From: Synergistes sp.
Lineage (GTDB): Bacteria > Synergistota > Synergistia > Synergistales > Synergistaceae
Assembly: GCA_016288355.1 (NCBI GenBank)
Contig: JAEEYY010000272.1
Span: 1 to 9,281 of the forward strand
Direction: 5' to 3'
DNA length: 9,281 bases
Shown here: one piece after another, positions 5,691 through 9,281 of the stretch
Position numbering within the stretch: the first letter of the stretch is position 1
Layout: each line of letters starts with the position of its first letter
The notes under the pieces: model-generated
What the model was told of the DNA's origin: nothing
What the model saw: the letters and a program-made list of their open reading frames with translations, nothing else
Databases searched by the model: none
Made by a program: the position numbers and the translations under genes

Positions 5691-7782
5691 TCTTGGGGCT
5701 CTCTTTAAAAAGATCGCCTCTATGTGCAGGAACAGGCAGCTGATAATTTTCCGCGCCATCCTGCTGGCTGTTGCCGCGCTTTTGATCACGCTCAACTGGT
5801 ATTTTGTCGACAGGCGCGAAAACTACCAGATCGGATTGCCTTCACAGCGGGCATATCTTGCGCTTACATCCGTTCGCTACGAGGACAGGGCCGCTACGCT
5901 TGATCTTCGCCAGCGCGCCGCATCCCGCATCATCGATGTTATGGTGCAGGACGAAAAGATCGCCTCTGAAGTCTCCCGCCGCATTGAGCTTTTAAAAGGC
6001 AGGGAATACCAGCAGCTCTTCAACAAGCCGCTGCTGCGCATACTCGGAAAACAGAGCGAAGAATCGCAAAAAGCGATAGTAAACGCCGCGGTGGATATCG
6101 GACGCAAGGTGCAGAACCAGTCTGCCGACAGGGAACAGCAGACCTCGCTTATATGGAAATACCTTAAAGATTCGGCTTTGACCCAGTCGGAGCGCAATAT
6201 AGCCTTCCAGATGCTCGACGTAGTGCTGAATCCGTCGCTGCAGTCGGACGGCGAGATGGTGCAGAAGCTGCGTGAAGACGTCGCTTCGCAGATACCGTCT
6301 GTAATAAAAGAGATACGGACAGGGGCGGTCCTCGTTCAGAAGGGACAGGTAATAACCCCCGCCCTTGCGAAGCTGCTTGCGTCTCAAGGTTATCCTGACG
6401 CTGCTTTCAACTGGAAACATCTGATATTTGTATTGGGAATGATAATAGTATGGAGCTTCTGGCCGATATGGATAGCCGGAGGTCTGCGTGAAAAGCTTTC
6501 GATGCGCGAGTGGGTCTATATCGCCGTCGTTATATCAGTGGTGTGGGCGCTGGAAGTGGTCTTTGCGCGCATGGGAGGCTACTCGATGGCCGTGCTCGGA
6601 CTGACGGGCTGGCTGTGTCTTACGATACCGGTCTCACTCTCCTTCCATGTCATACTGGGCGGCGGAGTGATAAGCGTTATGATAGCCTATGGCACGAACC
6701 CCGGCATAGTCTGCCTCGGCTGCATACTTGCGGCAGTGTCTGCGAGCGTCGGAAGGATACTTTTTATAGACCCTCCGAACCACAGGATAACGATATGGCG
6801 CAATCTTTTCTTCCTCGGGCTGTGCCTGAGTGCGGCCTCCGTATGCATACACTGGGGGCTCGGCCTTTATTTCAACCATAATCTGCTGCTGACCGCGATA
6901 TTCTTCAGTGCGGTCTGGGGGCCGATAGTGATAGCGCTTCTTCCGCTGTGGGAGAACATATTCGACGTTCTTTCGCCGCTGCGGCTGCTTGAGCTGAGCC
7001 ACCCCTCCCAGCCGCTGATAAAGCGGCTGCAGATGGAAGCGCCGGGAACCTACAATCATGTGATAATGGTGGCGACACTTGCGGAAGCCGCTGCCGACAG
7101 ACTGCGCATGAACGGACTGATCGTCCGTGCCGGCGCATACTACCATGACATAGGCAAGCTCAAAAATCCTCAGTATTTTGTTGAAAACCAGCGACCCGGA
7201 GAAAACATACATGACAGTCTGCCGCCGGCGCTCTCCGGCACACTGCTGATATCACATGTCAAAGAGGGGCTTGAGATAGCTCAGCAGACCAATCTGCCTA
7301 AGGCGCTGCGCCGTTTTATCGCCGAGCATCACGGTACCACCGTGCAGAAATATTTCTATGAAAAGGCAAAAGCTCTCGGAGAGAACGTGAAGGAAGAGCA
7401 GTTCCGCTATCCCGGTCCGCGCCCGCAGTCACGCGAAACGGCCTTAGTTATGCTTGCCGATTCGGTGGAAGCGGCGGTAAAGGGACGCAACAGACCCTTT
7501 GCCGACGACAGGGAGCTGTCGGATTTCATAATACAGGTCATACTCAGCAAAGTTGAGGCTCAGCAGCTGAACGACGTCGACTTCACGATGAAGGAGATGT
7601 CGGTCATAGCTGACGCATTCAAAGAGGTATTCCGCTCGACCTATCATTCACGCGAAGTCAAGGATATAGACGATATAATCAAAGAAGCGAAATTGAAAAG
7701 GGACGAGCAGGCTGACGATGATACTATGCAGAACATGGGGACCGCGCTTCTTGACGGCGGAAGGGACGGGAGTGATAAGTAG
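5644..7782 (+). CDS. pgpH: PgpH/YqfF membrane HD-domain cyclic-di-AMP phosphodiesterase
   Basis: A 712-residue membrane protein matching the family length of about 710-720. A transmembrane helix at about 33-54 is followed by an extracytoplasmic 7TMR-HDED domain (about 55-258). A bundle of hydrophobic segments (about 260-440, 7TM-7TMR_HD) precedes a cytoplasmic HD phosphohydrolase domain (about 455-680). The metal ligands are present: H472, H501-D502 in YYHDIGK, H538, H562-H563 in AEHHGT and D606 in LADSVEA. Listeria and Bacillus PgpH hydrolyse cyclic-di-AMP to pApA, so an active enzyme is expected. The start overlaps phoH by 47 bp. An ATG at 5653 is an alternative, neither has an ideally spaced Shine-Dalgarno site, and a stop at 5635-5637 in this frame rules out an earlier start. 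The ligand of the outer domain is unknown. Confidence 0.95.
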   Translation: MKSMTGAEQKNSLKGDLGALFKKIASMCRNRQLIIFRAILLAVAALLITLNWYFVDRRENYQIGLPSQRAYLALTSVRYEDRAATLDLRQRAASRIIDVMVQDEKIASEVSRRIELLKGREYQQLFNKPLLRILGKQSEESQKAIVNAAVDIGRKVQNQSADREQQTSLIWKYLKDSALTQSERNIAFQMLDVVLNPSLQSDGEMVQKLREDVASQIPSVIKEIRTGAVLVQKGQVITPALAKLLASQGYPDAAFNWKHLIFVLGMIIVWSFWPIWIAGGLREKLSMREWVYIAVVISVVWALEVVFARMGGYSMAVLGLTGWLCLTIPVSLSFHVILGGGVISVMIAYGTNPGIVCLGCILAAVSASVGRILFIDPPNHRITIWRNLFFLGLCLSAASVCIHWGLGLYFNHNLLLTAIFFSAVWGPIVIALLPLWENIFDVLSPLRLLELSHPSQPLIKRLQMEAPGTYNHVIMVATLAEAAADRLRMNGLIVRAGAYYHDIGKLKNPQYFVENQRPGENIHDSLPPALSGTLLISHVKEGLEIAQQTNLPKALRRFIAEHHGTTVQKYFYEKAKALGENVKEEQFRYPGPRPQSRETALVMLADSVEAAVKGRNRPFADDRELSDFIIQVILSKVEAQQLNDVDFTMKEMSVIADAFKEVFRSTYHSREVKDIDDIIKEAKLKRDEQADDDTMQNMGTALLDGGRDGSDK

Positions 7783-8295
7783 ATGAATACGGTCATACGC
7801 TGCGGCACAGTTTCGGGAAAAAGTACGGAAGACGTATTCCCTGAAGAAAAGCTGAAGAGGCTTGCTGAGGTATTCTCCGCGTATCTTACGGCTGAAAGGC
7901 TTCTTCCTGAAGCTGTATCGGATTGTGAGGTATCTCTCGTATTTGCCGAAAAAGACGAGATAGCCGGGCTTAATTTTGAATACCGTGATACAGAAGGACC
8001 GACGGACGTCCTTTCTTTCCCGATGTGGGAGGACGAAGAGGGCCGTTTTTCCCCCCCTGAAGACTGGGAGTCTCTTATGCTGGGGGATGTAATCGTATGT
8101 CCTGAGGTAGCAGGTGCGAATGCCGAAGAAAGCGGCAGCAGCACCGAGAAAGAGATCGCGCTTTTGATCTGCCATGGATTCCTTCATCTCCTCGGATTCG
8201 ATCATGCTGAAGATGAGGAGAGGGATGTTATGTGGAAAGCACAGACGCTGCTTCTTGAGAATTTTATGAAGAAAGAAGATTCCGGAGATGACTGA
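7783..8295 (+). CDS. ybeY: Endoribonuclease / rRNA maturation factor YbeY
   Basis: YbeY is a zinc-dependent factor required for 16S rRNA 3'-end maturation and 70S ribosome quality control. This 170-residue protein has the family signature PTDVLSFP at 73-80 and the zinc-binding HGFLHLLGFDH, with H131, H135 and H141. The ATG follows the pgpH stop with no gap. GGGAG at 7768-7772 provides a ribosome binding site with 10-base spacing. The central insertion between PTDVLSFP and the HxxxH motif is acidic and serine-rich (WEDEEG, NAEESGSSTEKE). The end overlaps the next gene by 8 bp. Confidence 0.96.
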   Translation: MNTVIRCGTVSGKSTEDVFPEEKLKRLAEVFSAYLTAERLLPEAVSDCEVSLVFAEKDEIAGLNFEYRDTEGPTDVLSFPMWEDEEGRFSPPEDWESLMLGDVIVCPEVAGANAEESGSSTEKEIALLICHGFLHLLGFDHAEDEERDVMWKAQTLLLENFMKKEDSGDD

Positions 8296-8713
8296 GATCG
8301 ACAGAACATGCGCGCAGAAGCTTCTGGCAATGGCAGCTGAAGCCCGCGGCAGGGCGTATGCTCCGTATTCCGGTTTCCATGTAGGAGCCGCCATTCTCTT
8401 TGAGAACGGAGAGACGATCTGCGGCTGCAATGTCGAAAACGCAAGCTACGGTCTTTCGATGTGCGCAGAGCGCGGCGCTATGATCGCGGCAGTGGTAAAG
8501 GGCCTTAAAAAACCTGTTGCCGTGGCCGTGTCGGGCGAGGGGGGGACTTTCTGCCCGCCCTGTGGCGCATGCAGACAGTTCCTTGCAGAATTCAATCCTG
8601 ATATGCAGGTGATACTTGAAGGCAGCGGAGATATAAAGCTCTATACGCTGAAGGATCTGCTCCCTTTTTCGTTTTCTCTTGAAGGCTTGTCCGGCGGGGA
8701 GAAAGAGCAATGA
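8288..8713 (+). CDS. cdd: Cytidine deaminase
   Basis: A tetrameric-type cytidine/deoxycytidine deaminase of 141 residues that converts cytidine to uridine in pyrimidine salvage. It shows AYAPYSGFHVGAA (23-35), the nucleoside-binding NVEN (48-51), the catalytic CAE with zinc ligand C59 and proton-shuttling E61, and PCGACRQ with zinc ligands C92 and C95. The start overlaps the end of ybeY by 8 bp, with GGAG directly against the ATG, so translation is probably coupled to ybeY. The C-terminal tail after the core (about 128-141, GLSGGEKEQ) is short and polar. In Bacillus subtilis dgkA lies between ybeY and cdd; it is missing here. Confidence 0.97.
   Translation: MTEIDRTCAQKLLAMAAEARGRAYAPYSGFHVGAAILFENGETICGCNVENASYGLSMCAERGAMIAAVVKGLKKPVAVAVSGEGGTFCPPCGACRQFLAEFNPDMQVILEGSGDIKLYTLKDLLPFSFSLEGLSGGEKEQ
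8696..8701 (+). promoter_or_regulatory. Shine-Dalgarno GGGGAG of era, inside cdd
   Basis: GGGGAG ends 8 bases before the ATG at 8710, inside the last codons of cdd. It fixes the era start, which shares its ATGA with the cdd stop. Confidence 0.7.
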
Positions 8714-9281
8714 ACGACGGGACAGATTTCCGCTGCGGATTTGCGGCGCTTCTGGGACGTCCCAACGTCGGCAAGTCTTCGATAATAAACGCGCTGCTGA
8801 AGGAAAAGGTGGCTGCGGTTTCGCCCAAACCGCAGACGACGCGCAACGCGGTGCGCTGCATCTATACGAGCGAGCATGAACAGATAATATTTGTCGACAC
8901 GCCCGGCGTCCACGCACCGAAGCACGCGCTTGGCGAATTCATGATGAAAGAGGCTGAAGAGTCTCTTATGACGGTCGACGCCGTCTGCTATGTAGTGGAA
9001 GCGCAGGACAGGTCAGTAAGCGAAAAAGACGCGGCAGTGCTTAAGATGCTTGAAGCTATGCCTCTCCCTGTGGTGCTGGCAGTCAATAAGACTGACAAGT
9101 CGGCGTCTGCCAATGACTATAAAAAAGCCGCGGATGTGTACCGGAAATTCATAAAACCGGCCGCTGTCGTGCCGCTGTCGGCCAAAAACGGCGCAGGACT
9201 TGCGGAGCTTGCCTCGGCGATAAGCGCGCTGCTTCCGCAGCAGCCGGCCATATACGACGAAGATGTCCTTATGGATACGAC
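8710..9281 (+). CDS. era: GTPase Era (3' partial)
   Basis: Era is an essential GTPase that binds the 3' end of 16S rRNA and acts in 30S subunit assembly. The window holds the first 190 codons with no stop; about a third, including the C-terminal KH RNA-binding domain, lies beyond the end. G-motifs are G1 GRPNVGKS (16-23), the switch I region PKPQTTRN (39-46), G3 DTPG (63-66), G4 NKTD (126-129) and G5 SAK (157-159). Residue 24 is Ser where most Era proteins have Thr, a conservative change. The ATG overlaps the cdd stop as ATGA, with a good Shine-Dalgarno site. Its place after ybeY and cdd is the classic arrangement and separates it from the paralogue EngA/Der, which has two GTPase domains. Confidence 0.97.
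   Translation, partial: MNDGTDFRCGFAALLGRPNVGKSSIINALLKEKVAAVSPKPQTTRNAVRCIYTSEHEQIIFVDTPGVHAPKHALGEFMMKEAEESLMTVDAVCYVVEAQDRSVSEKDAAVLKMLEAMPLPVVLAVNKTDKSASANDYKKAADVYRKFIKPAAVVPLSAKNGAGLAELASAISALLPQQPAIYDEDVLMDT

Noticed and set aside
1..9281. CRISPR arrays, tRNA/rRNA genes, insertion sequences, prophage or defence genes
   Set aside because: No regularly spaced repeats, tRNA-like folds, rRNA stretches, transposase motifs or phage proteins were seen on either strand.

Overview
The window is ordinary, densely coded bacterial chromosome. Every recognisable gene is on the + strand, and one short A+T-rich interruption lies between two housekeeping blocks. Gene content and the order phoH, pgpH (yqfF), ybeY, cdd, era match the core cluster of Bacillota and related anaerobic phyla. 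The moderately G+C-rich coding sequence with heavy ATA (Ile) use would fit Synergistota, for example a Cloacibacillus-like organism. That placement is an inference from style and synteny; no 16S or marker-gene search was possible.

Layout. Positions 1-2999 hold the transcription-repair coupling factor Mfd, missing only its extreme N terminus. Positions 3000-3620 are A+T-rich. They hold one small ribbon-helix-helix-like protein gene (3265-3453), preceded by a near-consensus sigma-70 promoter (TTGACT, 17 bp, TATAAT) with a 10-bp palindrome at the expected transcription start. The small gene appears to continue out of frame after a run of six A. Positions 3621-4430 encode MazG (NTP pyrophosphohydrolase), and 4448-4681 a stand-alone NifU C-terminal (Nfu-type) Fe-S scaffold domain. 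Then come PhoH (4698-5690), a PgpH/YqfF 7TM-HD cyclic-di-AMP phosphodiesterase (5644-7782), YbeY (7783-8295), cytidine deaminase (8288-8713) and the first two thirds of the GTPase Era (8710 to the window end).

How the genes fit together. From mazG onward the genes are tightly packed, with gaps of 17 and 16 bp, then overlaps or abutments of 47, 0, 8 and 4 bp. This implies one transcription unit with translational coupling. Its themes are nucleotide-pool sanitation and salvage (MazG, Cdd), Fe-S supply (Nfu), rRNA and 30S maturation (PhoH, YbeY, Era) and cyclic-di-AMP turnover (PgpH). The diacylglycerol/undecaprenol kinase gene dgkA, which sits between ybeY and cdd in Bacillus subtilis, is absent here.

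The only accessory-looking material is the 3000-3620 island. It has lower G+C, a likely DNA-binding protein of plasmid or antitoxin type, its own strong promoter, and an 8-bp direct repeat near each edge. No wholly new multi-gene system is evident. The island and its possible frameshift are the best leads.
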